From contig ML682059.1 in NCBI GenBank assembly GCA_007922195.1, positions 12,575,181-12,639,180 on the forward strand: DNA of 64,000 nucleotides, given 5' to 3'. Below, one piece after another: positions 54,201-58,014 of this stretch (positions within the stretch are counted from its first letter, which is position 1; each line of letters begins with the position of its first letter). The position numbers and the translations under genes were made by a program. The DNA is from Podocnemis expansa (lineage: Eukaryota; Chordata; Testudines; Podocnemididae). A model generated the notes under the pieces. It made no database searches and was not told the origin of the DNA. It saw only the letters and a program-made list of their open reading frames with translations.

Positions 54201-56128
54201 CATTTGTTGTAATAATTTGTGACTACAGAAGAGGAGAACTCTGTCTGCCAATCAGTTCTTGCTGAGCACAGTTGCTCTTTCAGGAGTGCAGTGATTCCTG
54301 GTGGTGATCAGTCCCACGCTCTACTTCAGGTGGATCCTCTCAAACAACTTCAGGCATGCCTTTATTGGCCCCTTACACTGTTGGGCCTCCATGTGCTGCA
54401 AAGACTGTCAGCTCCCCGCCCCCCCCGCGCGCCCCTGGTGCTGTTTATAATATTTACAGGAAATCCAGGCTTTGATCGTGATGGCTGTAAAAGCTCAGGC
54501 TTCTCTGTGAATGTGTTCATAAGTCTGTTTTATTGAGTTTTTGCTCCTCCTAATTTCCAAAGGGGTGGCCATGTTAGTCTAGTCCAGCAAAAAAAACCAA
54601 AGAGTCATGTGGCACTGTTAGTCTTTAAGTGCCACGCAACTCCTAGTTTTTTTTCCTCCTTCTGCTACTGTATTATCACACTCTCTTAGCTTCTCCTCTT
54701 CTACATCATATGTCCAAAATAGACTGTATTTATATATAGCCTGGTATACTGTATCTAACAAAATTCTTGTTGTTCCCCCTCCTTTTCTCACAGGTTTAGC
54801 CCAGTCGGGTGCATGGGGCTGCTTTGATGAATTTAATCGCATCGAACTTCCTGTTCTATCAGTAGCTGCTCAACAGATCTATATTGTACTTCAGTGTAAG
54901 AAAAATAAGAAGCCCCAATTTGTCTTTACTGACGGTGATGTTGTTGACATGGACAGAGAATTTGGCATATTTCTGACCATGGTATGTGCGTGTGAATAAT
55001 TGTTGTCATAGGACAGATTCTTGTTTCCCATACCCATGAAAATAGTCTTACGGGAGTATTTGTAGGTCATCAGTGGGACTACTTGTGTGAGGAAAGCAAT
55101 CAGAATTTCAAGGATAGTGTATTGGCTCATGAATAGCATTGACATCCTCTATTGCACATATCTCTAACGGAGGAATTGCTGTACTGGGTAATAGTCATAT
55201 TTCCCTGATACATCCACATGTTTTAAGGTACTTCTTTTTGAAAAACTGAATATTGAAAACTTGTCAGGCTGAGATGAAAAAATCCAAGTACTAAATATTT
55301 TTACAAACAGGAGCAAAACCAAAACAAACAAACAAACAAAAAGGAGACATGGTTGGCTCTTCCAAGACTCATGATAGTCTGTTGTCCCATCATCCTCTAC
55401 CTCAGAATTTAGAATTTTTGGCATAAGTCCTTCAATACCGGGGATGGCGCAAAGCTGCTCCAGTCCAGTAACTGACCATTGGAGGATTCTTTCTGGGAAG
55501 GGATCAGTGCACACACCCCCTCTGCCTGCCAGCATACTGGGTATAGGAAACAGGGGAGCAGAAAGATGACATAAACACCTCTTTGCCTCCCTGTCTCTAT
55601 AGCTGTGCAAAGTATTCTAAAGTCATGATTCAAGAACGAGGCATTTAAAATTGTTTTAAAACTATGAATAATGCTACAGTGATTTGCCAGAGTGTCACAT
55701 TTACTGGACATTCCAAGGGCTTCAGAATAGTGGGTGTGGTGTTACATATTTCTTAAGTGGCAGTATTTTAGACAAAATTGGATAGTGGTATGTGAGTGCT
55801 GTATGCTCTGGTTGTCATTTTCCAGCACTCCTGTGTTTTTATCAAATCATACCCAGGATGGAAAAAAAAACCCAAATCCTCTCTGCTTGTTGGGTAAGTG
55901 ATCATTTATTATTTTGCACCCTGTGTCTTTCAGAACCCTGGTTATGCAGGACGTCAGGAACTTCCAGAAAATCTAAAGATTCAGTTTCGTACAGTAGCTA
56001 TGATGGTGCCTGACCGTGGTATTATTATGAGAGTTAAACTGGCAAGTGCAGGATTCAGAGACAATCAAATCCTTAGTCGAAAATTTTACACACTCTACAA
56101 ACTTTGTGAAGAACAGTTATCTAAACAG
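100..56128 (+). CDS. DNAH5/DNAH8-like: Axonemal dynein heavy chain, DNAH5/DNAH8 class, partial (24 internal exons)
   Basis: Motor subunit of the ciliary/flagellar outer dynein arm; couples ATP hydrolysis in its AAA ring to sliding of doublet microtubules. The span contains 24 exons with acceptor AG and donor GT at each visible junction; all 23 phases fit and none contains a stop. The joined reading frame is about 1,342 codons, against roughly 4,600 for the complete family, so about 30 percent is here: distal tail, linker and start of AAA1. Diagnostic blocks are the tail segment ending SLPEDEP-like (here TLPEDEP), the linker segments [20 protein letters not shown] and [17 protein letters not shown], Walker A GPAGTGKT, Walker B FDEFNR and the [15 protein letters not shown] sensor segment. 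Introns range from 79 bp to 16.7 kb. Family assignment is firm. Orthology to DNAH5, DNAH8 or a third DNAH5-like paralogue is not resolved. Start and stop codons lie outside the window. Confidence 0.95.
1030..1755. repeat. GC-rich interspersed element with imperfect terminal inverted repeats
   Basis: Sharp GC-rich block in AT-rich intron. The left edge reads CAGTTAAGGAGGCCCCATAG and the right edge CTATAGGGGGCTCCTTAAAG; the reverse complement of the right edge matches TTAAGGAG-CCCC-ATAG in the left edge. This suggests an old DNA transposon or a similar dispersed repeat rather than a gene. Several overlapping open frames on both strands are composition artefacts: they resemble no family and are mutually incompatible. 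Confidence 0.45.
2190..3010 (+). mobile_element. CR1-type LINE 3' fragment, sense
   Basis: Matches the 3' part of a CR1-type retroposon as known from turtles and crocodilians: a segment on small messages held against the genome (GCACATTGGAAAACAC, GGTCATTGAGGATAGTTC), then AAAATGATCAGG, GAGAGATTAAAAAGACTAGG and AACTAGGGGTCACC, and finally TTCATGGAG..GGTCCATCAATGGCT. Frame is broken throughout. Recognised from memory, without alignment. Confidence 0.75.
4324..4545. mobile_element. hAT-like non-autonomous DNA transposon
   Basis: Left end CAAGGGTTGGCAATC and right end GTGGCTAACCCCTA are imperfect inverted repeats of the GGGGTTGGCAACC kind. They are flanked by CCCTACAG and TCCTATAG, matching at 6 of 8 positions, consistent with an 8 bp hAT target duplication. 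The interior is GC-rich and non-coding. Confidence 0.5.
5447..5685. repeat. Tandem array of about 64 bp units, four copies
   Basis: Diverged units start near 5447, 5508, 5575 and 5638. Each has an AAGCAGT(C/T)-type head followed about 12-20 bases later by CTCCTTAA-CAGGAGTCC-like sequence. The array stops where the 5682 transposon begins. Confidence 0.6.
5682..6013. mobile_element. hAT-like MITE with GTTCCCTCTAA ends
   Basis: Left end CAGAGTTCCCTCTAA and right end TTAGAGGGAACAGTG form inverted repeats of a type known from hAT/Charlie-like MITEs. The interior is AT-rich with GTGCACA/TGTGCATG motifs near both ends and no coding capacity. I could not confirm a clear target duplication. Confidence 0.65.
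6425..6615 (+). repeat. MIR/CORE-like SINE relic
   Basis: Resembles the MIR tail: ATCCTCATAACACTCTTGAG, then GACTGAGATGCAGAGATTA, AATTGAACCTGGATTTCCAG and a closing GTGCATGGGC. Strongly diverged. Confidence 0.5.
6655..7705 (-). mobile_element. CR1-type LINE fragment, antisense, with RT coding relic
   Basis: The plus strand is the reverse complement of CR1 ORF2. The minus strand 7122-6862 keeps an 86-codon open frame with the non-LTR reverse-transcriptase blocks [30 protein letters not shown] and [10 protein letters not shown], corresponding to the RT region ahead of the YADD active site. Upstream and downstream frames are broken. Part of a 5'-truncated, inactive copy. Confidence 0.88.
8741..8948 (+). 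CDS. DNAH5/DNAH8-like: Dynein exon 2 (tail)
   Basis: Acceptor TTGCTTAG, donor CA/GTAAGT. Encodes [13 protein letters not shown] followed by [12 protein letters not shown] and [12 protein letters not shown], the last matching the conserved LPEDEP segment of the DNAH5/DNAH8 tail. It ends with two bases of a codon, completed in exon 3. Confidence 0.93.
9067..9530 (+). repeat. Possible solo LTR-like block
   Basis: Starts TGTAGCAGGGTAG, has TATATAAAG at 9169 and GC-rich downstream sequence, resembling LTR promoter architecture in reptile retroelements. No paired LTR, primer-binding site or clear target duplication was found, so this is tentative. Confidence 0.25.
9611..9802. mobile_element. Short foldback (Penelope-like-derived) insertion with TSD
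   Basis: Two inverted arms carry the family sequence: GCAAGGAGTC, GACTAACAGATTTATT, then CATCTGATGAAGTGGGATAT, AATAAATCTGTTAGTC, GACTCCTTGC. The right end is TACTAACAGGGCTGCTCC. CTATCCAG occurs on both sides (9603-9610 and 9803-9810), an 8 bp target duplication. Confidence 0.75.
10321..10408 (+). CDS. DNAH5/DNAH8-like: Dynein exon 3 (tail)
   Basis: Acceptor CCTTTGTAG, donor CAG/GTAAGA. Completes a Gln codon from exon 2 and reads [20 protein letters not shown] then KPEDKSNLQ. Ends in phase 0. Weakly conserved linker between tail helices. Confidence 0.85.
10528..10651 (+). CDS. DNAH5/DNAH8-like: Dynein exon 4 (Cys-rich tail segment)
   Basis: Acceptor TTTTCAG, donor AAA-A/GTAGGT. Encodes a cysteine cluster, [11 protein letters not shown] with further Cys before and after, then [13 protein letters not shown]. 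The C-x2-C-x2-C plus tyrosine pattern resembles the CxxCxxC stretch I recall in DNAH8. Ends one base into a Ser codon. Confidence 0.9.
10782..10945 (+). CDS. DNAH5/DNAH8-like: Dynein exon 5 (tail)
   Basis: Acceptor TATATAG, donor CAG/GTAATA. Reads [16 protein letters not shown] and ends with [18 protein letters not shown], matching the IPNVVM-P-LEDIQ block of the family. Phase 0 at the end. Confidence 0.94.
10946..11881 (+). other. Intron 5 with a transposon remnant next to exon 6
   Basis: Mostly AT-rich without features. At 11808-11838 lies a remnant of the foldback family end (GGCAGCCGTGTTAGTCTAG), 43 bases before the exon 6 acceptor. Confidence 0.65.
11882..11974 (+). CDS. DNAH5/DNAH8-like: Dynein exon 6 (tail)
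   Basis: Acceptor CTTTTTAG, donor CAG/GTAGGG. Encodes [20 protein letters not shown] followed by [11 protein letters not shown]. This matches the I-x-VN-x-I-x-IPQW helix of the family. Phase 0 on both sides. Confidence 0.92.
12335..12476. mobile_element. Foldback-family copy
   Basis: Starts CCAAAGGCATAGCTGTG, followed by TTAGTCTAATCCAGCAAAA, GGCACTTTAAGACTAACAG and CATGAGCTTTCGTGGGAC; ends at AATCCCACTTCAGA. One arm only. No target duplication was identified. Confidence 0.7.
15312..16500 (-). mobile_element. CR1-type LINE 3' region, antisense, interrupted
   Basis: The plus strand begins CATAGAATCATAGAAACTGG, the reverse complement of the ATTCTATG-repeat 3' terminus of CR1. It continues through TCCCTCTCAGTCTTCTC, GACTTTGTCCAGTTCATCC, CAGAACTGGACACAATATTC and AATATTGAACAGAACTGGAC. 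Frames are degraded. It is split by the insertion at 15536-15637. Confidence 0.88.
15536..15637. mobile_element. Foldback-family fragment inserted into CR1, with TSD
   Basis: Carries TAACAGATTTATTTTT, a (TTTTG)n run at 15571-15600 and CTGGACTAGACTAACATGGC. ACCTAAACC is present on both sides (15527-15535 and 15638-15646), a 9 bp duplication of CR1 sequence. Confidence 0.8.
17125..17328 (+). CDS. DNAH5/DNAH8-like: Dynein exon 7 (tail)
   Basis: Acceptor ACAACAG, donor CAG/GTTAAA. Encodes 68 codons starting [15 protein letters not shown], then [20 protein letters not shown] and [10 protein letters not shown]. The SEHKD-x-x-K-x-V-x-LL and F-x-FS-x-W patterns match the family. Phase 0. Confidence 0.92.
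18040..18950 (+). mobile_element. L2-like LINE reverse-transcriptase relic
   Basis: Scattered reading-frame pieces on the plus strand spell non-LTR RT blocks. Around 18230-18310 are [13 protein letters not shown] and LDPSQS; around 18655-18810 are a degenerate form of the YADDT active-site block (here beginning A-N-N-T-L-V), then [15 protein letters not shown] and LGKTK. Order and spacing agree with L2/CR1-clade RT. Many stops and frameshifts. Confidence 0.6.
19340..19445 (+). repeat. Dispersed-repeat tail (TTTTAAGCTCTTTGAG type)
   Basis: Resembles a widespread amniote repeat tail: TTTTAAGCTCTTTGAGACAG, a diverged middle, then GGGTGCTATAAATGATAAAT. A longer antisense relative lies at 30340-30790. 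Confidence 0.4.
19472..19552 (+). CDS. DNAH5/DNAH8-like: Dynein exon 8 (tail)
   Basis: Acceptor TTATGTAG, donor TCT/GTAAGT. Reads [20 protein letters not shown] then TQINYFS, matching the KEF-x-x-x-P-x-x-SEF-x-x-QI block. Phase 0 on both sides. Confidence 0.94.
19632..20036 (+). CDS. DNAH5/DNAH8-like: Dynein exon 9 (tail, longest exon)
   Basis: Acceptor ATTCTTAG, donor CAG/GTACTG. 135 codons including [39 protein letters not shown] and [20 protein letters not shown]. The RLNR-x-x-x-DL-D-x-R and [11 protein letters not shown] blocks are strongly conserved in DNAH5/DNAH8. Intron 8 before it is only 79 bp. Confidence 0.96.
20191..20309 (+). CDS. DNAH5/DNAH8-like: Dynein exon 10 (tail)
   Basis: Acceptor TTATGTCAG, donor GAA/GTGAGT. 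Reads [20 protein letters not shown] and then [14 protein letters not shown]. Ends two bases into a Lys codon completed in exon 11. Confidence 0.94.
20310..21898 (+). other. Intron 10
   Basis: No gene. GC-richer stretch around 20500-20900 with overlapping meaningless frames; otherwise AT-rich. I recognise no repeat family with confidence here. Confidence 0.55.
21899..22035 (+). CDS. DNAH5/DNAH8-like: Dynein exon 11 (start of linker region)
   Basis: Acceptor TTTTTGCAG, donor CACAG/GTAGTA. Encodes [20 protein letters not shown] and [11 protein letters not shown]. The EASDRL-x-x-F and [11 protein letters not shown] blocks are hallmarks of DNAH5/DNAH8. Ends one base into a Glu codon. Confidence 0.96.
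22036..25073 (+). other. Intron 11
   Basis: Contains one foldback MITE (22842-23070). The remainder is AT-rich intron with a few short open frames that resemble nothing known. Confidence 0.6.
22842..23070. mobile_element. Foldback MITE with TATGTCTACACTGC ends
   Basis: Left arm TATGTCTACACTGCAGTTAA and right arm TTAACTGCCATGTAGGCATA are inverted. Inner sequence continues the palindrome (TTTAATTGCTGTGTAGATGT against ATATCTACACCAGAATTAAA). About 230 bp, non-coding. A similar but more decayed element may lie at 38743-39032. Confidence 0.7.
25074..25236 (+). CDS. DNAH5/DNAH8-like: Dynein exon 12 (linker region)
   Basis: Acceptor TTGGAACAG, donor ACAG/GTAAAT. Encodes [20 protein letters not shown], then [20 protein letters not shown] and DFQN. 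Ends two bases into an Arg codon. Confidence 0.96.
25237..26173 (+). other. Intron 12
   Basis: No recognised feature. A locally GC-richer stretch at 25530-25700 carries no open frame of note. Confidence 0.55.
26174..26285 (+). CDS. DNAH5/DNAH8-like: Dynein exon 13 (linker)
   Basis: Acceptor CTTTTTAG, donor AAA/GTTAGT (a weaker donor than its neighbours). Reads [20 protein letters not shown] then [18 protein letters not shown]. This is the start of the DHC_N2/linker domain with its W-x-x-(F/Y)-x-DL-K-x-IDDF motif. Phase 0 at the end. Confidence 0.96.
26558..26608. repeat. (TC)n/(TA)n microsatellite
   Basis: TC dinucleotide run to 26586 with one interruption, followed by TATATATATATATA. It lies in intron 13, about 60 bp before exon 14. 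Confidence 0.9.
26671..26799 (+). CDS. DNAH5/DNAH8-like: Dynein exon 14 (linker)
   Basis: Acceptor CTTTTCTAG, donor GAG/GTACAC. Encodes [20 protein letters not shown] and [16 protein letters not shown] sequence (here [21 protein letters not shown]). The RHW-x-x-I-x-x-x-TG block is typical of the linker. 43 codons, phase 0. Confidence 0.97.
26800..28311 (+). other. Intron 14
   Basis: Contains an A-run at 27440-27458. Nothing else is recognised. The open frame at 27379-27696 runs through the A-run and resembles no protein. Confidence 0.55.
28312..28511 (+). CDS. DNAH5/DNAH8-like: Dynein exon 15 (linker)
   Basis: Acceptor GATATTCAG, donor ACAG/GTACAA. Reads [33 protein letters not shown] and [15 protein letters not shown]. 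Matches the DICISA-KE-DIE-KL and GELLL-G blocks. Ends two bases into an Arg codon. Confidence 0.97.
28604..28757 (+). CDS. DNAH5/DNAH8-like: Dynein exon 16 (linker)
   Basis: Acceptor TTTTATAG, donor CAG/GTCAGT. Encodes [19 protein letters not shown] and [20 protein letters not shown], a near-invariant linker segment in outer-arm gamma chains. Intron 15 is 92 bp. Phase 0 at the end. Confidence 0.98.
29022..29166. mobile_element. Foldback-family insertion with TSD
   Basis: Starts GTTGTTCCAAAGGGGCAGC, then TGTTAGTCTAGTACAGTAAA. Two inverted arms of about 45 bp (29060-29105 and 29117-29166) contain GAGTCCTGTGGCACTTAAAG and its reverse complement. TTAATTCAT flanks both ends (29013-29021 and 29167-29175), a 9 bp target duplication. 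Confidence 0.82.
30340..30790 (-). repeat. Antisense dispersed repeat
   Basis: Contains GGCACTGTACAAACACAGAA, GATCTTGCAATCCAAGTATA and CAGCATGGGAGAAAGCACAA, a repeat I recognise as widespread in turtles and crocodilians in this orientation. The open frame at 30580-30897 on the minus strand is part of it. Class is uncertain (SINE/LINE tail or other). Confidence 0.5.
31899..32165 (+). CDS. DNAH5/DNAH8-like: Dynein exon 17 (linker)
   Basis: Acceptor GTGTTTCAG, donor CAG/GTACAA. 89 codons including [40 protein letters not shown] and [17 protein letters not shown]. One of the most conserved linker stretches. Phase 0. Confidence 0.98.
32390..32518 (+). CDS. DNAH5/DNAH8-like: Dynein exon 18 (linker)
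   Basis: Acceptor TATTCTAG, donor CAG/GTAGTA. Reads [20 protein letters not shown] and [16 protein letters not shown]. The family has a SREGE/SQEGE motif here. Several substitutions set it apart from mammalian DNAH5 and DNAH8 as I recall them. Confidence 0.95.
32519..32913 (+). other. Intron 18
   Basis: 395 bp. I see no repeat or gene in it. Confidence 0.6.
32914..33129 (+). CDS. DNAH5/DNAH8-like: Dynein exon 19 (linker)
   Basis: Acceptor TGTCTTCCAG, donor AAG/GTTGTA. Encodes [20 protein letters not shown], then [20 protein letters not shown] and [10 protein letters not shown]. The FPAQ-GLLGIQM-WT block is near-invariant. Phase 0. Confidence 0.97.
33130..35003 (+). other. Intron 19
   Basis: No recognised gene or repeat. 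A G-run lies at about 33622-33631. Short open frames here are not coherent. Confidence 0.55.
35004..35150 (+). CDS. DNAH5/DNAH8-like: Dynein exon 20 (end of linker)
   Basis: Encodes [20 protein letters not shown] and [18 protein letters not shown], both diagnostic. The acceptor GGGAAAG/GTCATG lacks a good polypyrimidine tract; it is chosen because it alone keeps frame with exon 19 and yields the conserved K-V/I-M-x-x-TNQ-x-FL start. Donor TTG/GTGAGT. Confidence 0.94.
36796..36983. mobile_element. hAT-like MITE (CAAGGGCTCTCAACC ends)
   Basis: Left end CAAGGGCTCTCAACCTTTTT and right end CAGTTTGAGAACTTCTG are inverted repeats of the hAT CAGGGGTTCTCAAAC type. Flanks CATTAGTC and CACTAATT match at 6 of 8 positions. 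A reverse-orientation relative lies at 52925-53115; shared interior GGGACC..TTTGAAAATATTTCAGGCT. Confidence 0.7.
37195..37385 (+). repeat. MIR/CORE-like SINE relic
   Basis: CCCAGTTTAGGAATGAGACA, GTGGTGGAATGACTTGCCCA, AGGTACCTGAGCAAGTCACT and TTCAGGATCCTCTGACTC follow the MIR tail. Preceded by a short TTAATTAATTAAT run. Confidence 0.65.
37524..37696 (+). CDS. DNAH5/DNAH8-like: Dynein exon 21 (linker to AAA1 junction)
   Basis: Acceptor GTTACAG, donor ACAG/GTAATC. Reads [40 protein letters not shown] and ITPLTD. The TPLTDR segment leads directly into AAA1. Ends two bases into the Arg codon. Confidence 0.98.
37935..38113 (+). CDS. DNAH5/DNAH8-like: Dynein exon 22 (AAA1, Walker A)
   Basis: Acceptor TGTCTCCAG, donor AAAG/GTAAGG. 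Starts [19 protein letters not shown] and contains the P-loop [13 protein letters not shown], followed by [20 protein letters not shown] and GRIYKG. This is the main ATP-hydrolysing site of dynein. All catalytic P-loop residues are present. Intron 21 is 238 bp; the intron after this exon is 16.7 kb. Confidence 0.99.
40900..43100 (-). pseudogene. Ty3/Gypsy gag-pol relic (zinc knuckle, RT, RNase H)
   Basis: Read on the minus strand, in order. Around 43015-42965 is a gag zinc-knuckle-like CFSCGK..SRHC interrupted by a TGA. Around 41975-41935 is SIVVVKKP of the RT entry region. Near 41885-41770 is [23 protein letters not shown]. Near 41640-41490 is a block ending [20 protein letters not shown]. 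At 41465-41420 is [13 protein letters not shown]. Near 41340-41095 come RNase H fragments ([30 protein letters not shown]). The order matches Ty3/Gypsy. Several stops and frameshifts. No LTRs or primer-binding site were identified, so the ends are approximate. Confidence 0.82.
43212..43386 (+). repeat. DIRS-like inverted terminal repeat, left copy
   Basis: Inverted match to 48050-48222 over about 170 bp with few differences, for example ATTGGTCGGAAAAAACTTGT in both. Contains GGCTATATATACGGCCACCT, a TATA-like motif present in both copies. Left-specific outer sequence CGAGATGGGCTGCTC distinguishes it from the right copy. Confidence 0.88.
43428..43540 (+). repeat. DIRS-like internal complementary region
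   Basis: First half (43428-43484) is the reverse complement of the outer left end with about two mismatches. Second half (43485-43540) reads GGAGTGCTGCTCAGATGGAT and matches the reverse complement of the right end (GAGCGCTGCTCGGATGCAT) better than the left. So the region equals the reverse complement of the two outer ends joined. Confidence 0.78.
46101..47890 (-). pseudogene. DIRS-type gag (degenerate)
   Basis: Start ATG at 47890-47888 gives [14 protein letters not shown], then [10 protein letters not shown] and [14 protein letters not shown]: the Cys-rich N-terminus typical of DIRS gag. A Pro/Ser/Thr-rich middle follows (open 47638-46856), then the gag core in a different frame (46868-46101), with [40 protein letters not shown] and [13 protein letters not shown], matching the SADSAART and LPFDG-x-LF blocks. 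Disruptions: TAG at 47713-47711, a frameshift somewhere between about 47050 and 46900, and TAG at 46874-46872. It would package or bind element RNA in an active copy; it is inactive here. Confidence 0.85.
48050..48222 (-). repeat. DIRS-like inverted terminal repeat, right copy
   Basis: Reverse-complement partner of 43212-43386, carrying CCGTATATATAGCCATGGGT and AAGTTTTTTCCGACCAATCT. Similarity stops near GAAGAAGAAC at 48222. Confidence 0.88.
48280..48560 (-). pseudogene. Possible retroelement integrase fragment
   Basis: On the minus strand a piece near 48390 reads [11 protein letters not shown], resembling the W-x-x-x-x-ID-x-IGPL start of retroelement integrase cores, and further on [13 protein letters not shown]. 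Upstream, PGHKG with a diverged continuation could be the HHCC region. Too short and decayed to be sure. Its position upstream of the Gypsy gag/RT relic does not fit a single element. Confidence 0.25.
52925..53115. mobile_element. hAT-like MITE, reverse relative of 36796-36983
   Basis: Left end CTGGGGTTCTCAAATTGG and right end AAGTTTGAGAACCCCTG are inverted repeats. Flanks TGCTGCAG and CACTACAG agree at 5 of 8 positions. Interior shares AGCCTGAAATATTTTCAAAG with the reverse of the other copy. Confidence 0.75.
53221..53253. repeat. (TTTTG)n microsatellite
   Basis: Six or so TTTTG units, preceded by a CT-rich run from 53205. Confidence 0.9.
54557..54650. mobile_element. Foldback-family copy near exon 23
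   Basis: CCAAAGGGGTGGCCATGTTA, GTCTAGTCCAGCAAAA and GTCATGTGGCACTGTTAGTC, then TTTAAGTGCCACGCAACTCC. It ends about 145 bp before exon 23. Confidence 0.75.
54794..54981 (+). CDS. DNAH5/DNAH8-like: Dynein exon 23 (AAA1, Walker B)
   Basis: Acceptor TTCTCACAG, donor ATG/GTATGT. Completes a Gly codon and reads [33 protein letters not shown] and EFGIFLTM. The Walker B FDEFN acidic pair is intact. 62 complete codons plus the completed glycine. Confidence 0.99.
54982..55933 (+). other. Intron 23
   Basis: 952 bp. A (CAAA)n run at about 55320-55341; nothing else recognised. The minus-strand open frame of 148 codons at 55164-55610 resembles no protein. Confidence 0.6.
55934..56128 (+). CDS. DNAH5/DNAH8-like: Dynein exon 24 (AAA1, sensor region)
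   Basis: Acceptor GTCTTTCAG, donor CAG/GTAAAG. Starts [20 protein letters not shown], then [20 protein letters not shown] and [22 protein letters not shown]-x-ELP is the sensor-I segment of AAA1. The next expected segment (a VHYDFGLRN-like start) is not in the window. Confidence 0.99.
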
Positions 56129-56483
56129 GTAAAGTAAACCTTTATTTAAGAGTGAGCCACTGCTGTAAAGGGAATCGAGATTAGTTTGTATATATATTAC
56201 TGTCCATTATGAAGATAAGTAGGCCTACCTTTTTTGTTAGGTTCACAGTTCAAAATGTGCTACCAACTGGATTCTATTATTCAAAGTATTTTACCCACTA
56301 GCAGAAACTTGTTGATTTGGTGTGGGGTTCTACTGGTTTTGTTTTTTAGTTAAAACATCAAGCTTTAATGGATGAAATATCAGGGACAGTTTACAGTTAT
56401 GTGGGTAGAAGCCAAATTGTTCAACAATTGCTTGTAAAATTTATCTTCTTTCTGATTTTGGTTATTTGCTACAGAATATATAT

Positions 56484-56484
<1 letters not shown>

Positions 56485-56545
<61 letters not shown>

Positions 56546-56577
56546 TGAGAGTGAGAGTGTGAGACAGAGAGAGAGAA
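56485..56577. repeat. (GT)n-(GA)n compound microsatellite
   Basis: GT dinucleotides from 56485 to 56527 (about 21 units), then GA-rich repeats with GTGAGA interruptions to about 56577. Confidence 0.95.
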
Positions 56578-57654
56578 AAAGAAGAGAACTTGGATTTTTT
56601 GAATTTTAACCAATTTCACAGTCTCCAGAAATCACATTCCTGTGTTTGGCTCATCCTCCGGGGTGTTATGTAGAAGTATACCATTTTATCTAGTGAGAAT
56701 TATTTAAATGTAGGCAAGGTACAGATTTTTGTTGAGAGTCTATACAGAAGTTGCTGAATTTTGAATTTTCTGTCCAGGATGCCCAAAGGGGTATTCTGAG
56801 AGAGGAGACATAAACAGTTGAGTTAAAGCACAAACTATGTGTCCTGCACAGGATCTAGTGAAAAGATTCATGTTGGGCCAGATTCACCACTGTATTATTT
56901 TCATTGTACCCCATAGTTTCTGCATTGACTTTAGTGACGTTATTTTGGCATATGGCTTGAGCAACATGGGGGAGATCATGCCCATTATTTCAGAGAGAAG
57001 AAGTGTATAGGTCAGGATGTTTTTCTTTTCTCGCCATGTTAACTCTACCACCCACACATCCAGACTCTGTTAACTGCCTGGCCTTGTTATTTTTGACAGT
57101 AGACTGAATTTTTTTTTTTCAGGCTAATTTCACTCATATAGCAGCTCTCTGTTGGAGATTGATTTTCTGCAGGGTCATCTCAGCTGCTGGCTTTCTTGTA
57201 ATATTGCCTGGTGGGTCTGCATTGTCTGTGAACTTGATTTTTGAGCCAATATACATTCCCATGTATTGATCCAGCATTAATGGTAACAATTTGCATATTG
57301 CATATGTGATCTTGCTTCATCAGTCCAGGCAACAGTCTACTTTTAGCTTTCTAGTAGGCCCTTTGAGATAGCTAGAGAGTGTTTTCTGTAGGGACAACAT
57401 CCATTACGTAGGGAGAGAGGGTTTAACTGTGTGGGAGGGTGTTGTGGAATGAGAGGACTTGTCTCAGAGAAACTCTGTGCTGGGTACTGATTTGTCACAA
57501 GATTTAGGAATATTTATGTATGCACCATTTCCTGGATAAGCAAAACAGTTGTCTGTAGAGATATTGTATTGGACATGCTCTGGCCTGTTTCCCCAGGGTA
57601 GGTCTGTGGGATGTTGTATTGGATTTTCTCCTTGTCTGAATGGTTTGTCTCTTT

Positions 57655-57820
57655 TCAAAGGGGTAGCCGTGTTAGTCTAGTTCAGCAAAACAAATAAAGA
57701 GTACTGTGGCAGTTTTAAAGACTAACAAGTTTGTTTATTTCATGAACTTTCGTGGGAGGAAATCCCACTTCATCAGATTTTCTCCCACAGAAGTTCATGC
57801 AATAAATAAATTTACTCAGG
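57655..57820. mobile_element. Foldback-family insertion
   Basis: CAAAGGGGTAGCCGTGTTAG, TCTAGTTCAGCAAAACAAAT, TTTAAAGACTAACAAGTTTG, GAACTTTCGTGGGAGGAAAT, then the inverted arm TCAGATTTTCTCCCACAGAA and AATAAATAAATTTACT. Target duplication not found. Confidence 0.75.
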
Positions 57821-58014
57821 GCTCCAAATAGCTTAGTCTCCAGAGCTCTGATGCAGCAAAGTTATTTCTACTGCCACGCTCTTGAATATCCCACTGTGGG
57901 ACTAAGGTCATCCTGCAGCTGTGTGTGTGATTATGTAAACAGATAGCTCATAGTACGAGTTAATTAAGTTCAAAAGTGATAACAAAAAGTTATGTAGGGG
58001 TTTCACTTGACTGA

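Larger units (their letters stand above)
38114..54793 (+). other. Intron 22 (16.7 kb), transposon-rich
   Basis: Separates the Walker A and Walker B exons. Contains a possible decayed terminal-repeat piece (38300-38360), a possible foldback MITE (38743-39032), a Gypsy pol/gag relic (40900-43100), a DIRS-like element (43189-48222), an integrase-like fragment (48280-48560), a hAT-like MITE (52925-53115) and a foldback copy (54557-54650). 39260-40330 looks like an LTR-type repeat but is not assigned. 48800-52920 is largely plain AT-rich intron; 49920-50170 is purine-rich on the plus strand. Confidence 0.6.

Noticed and set aside
55164..55610. 148-codon minus-strand open frame in intron 23
   Set aside because: No homology and an unremarkable composition; probably chance.
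56380..56619. Open frames through the GT/GA microsatellite
   Set aside because: Low-complexity Val-Cys or His-Thr dipeptide repeats produced by the microsatellite.
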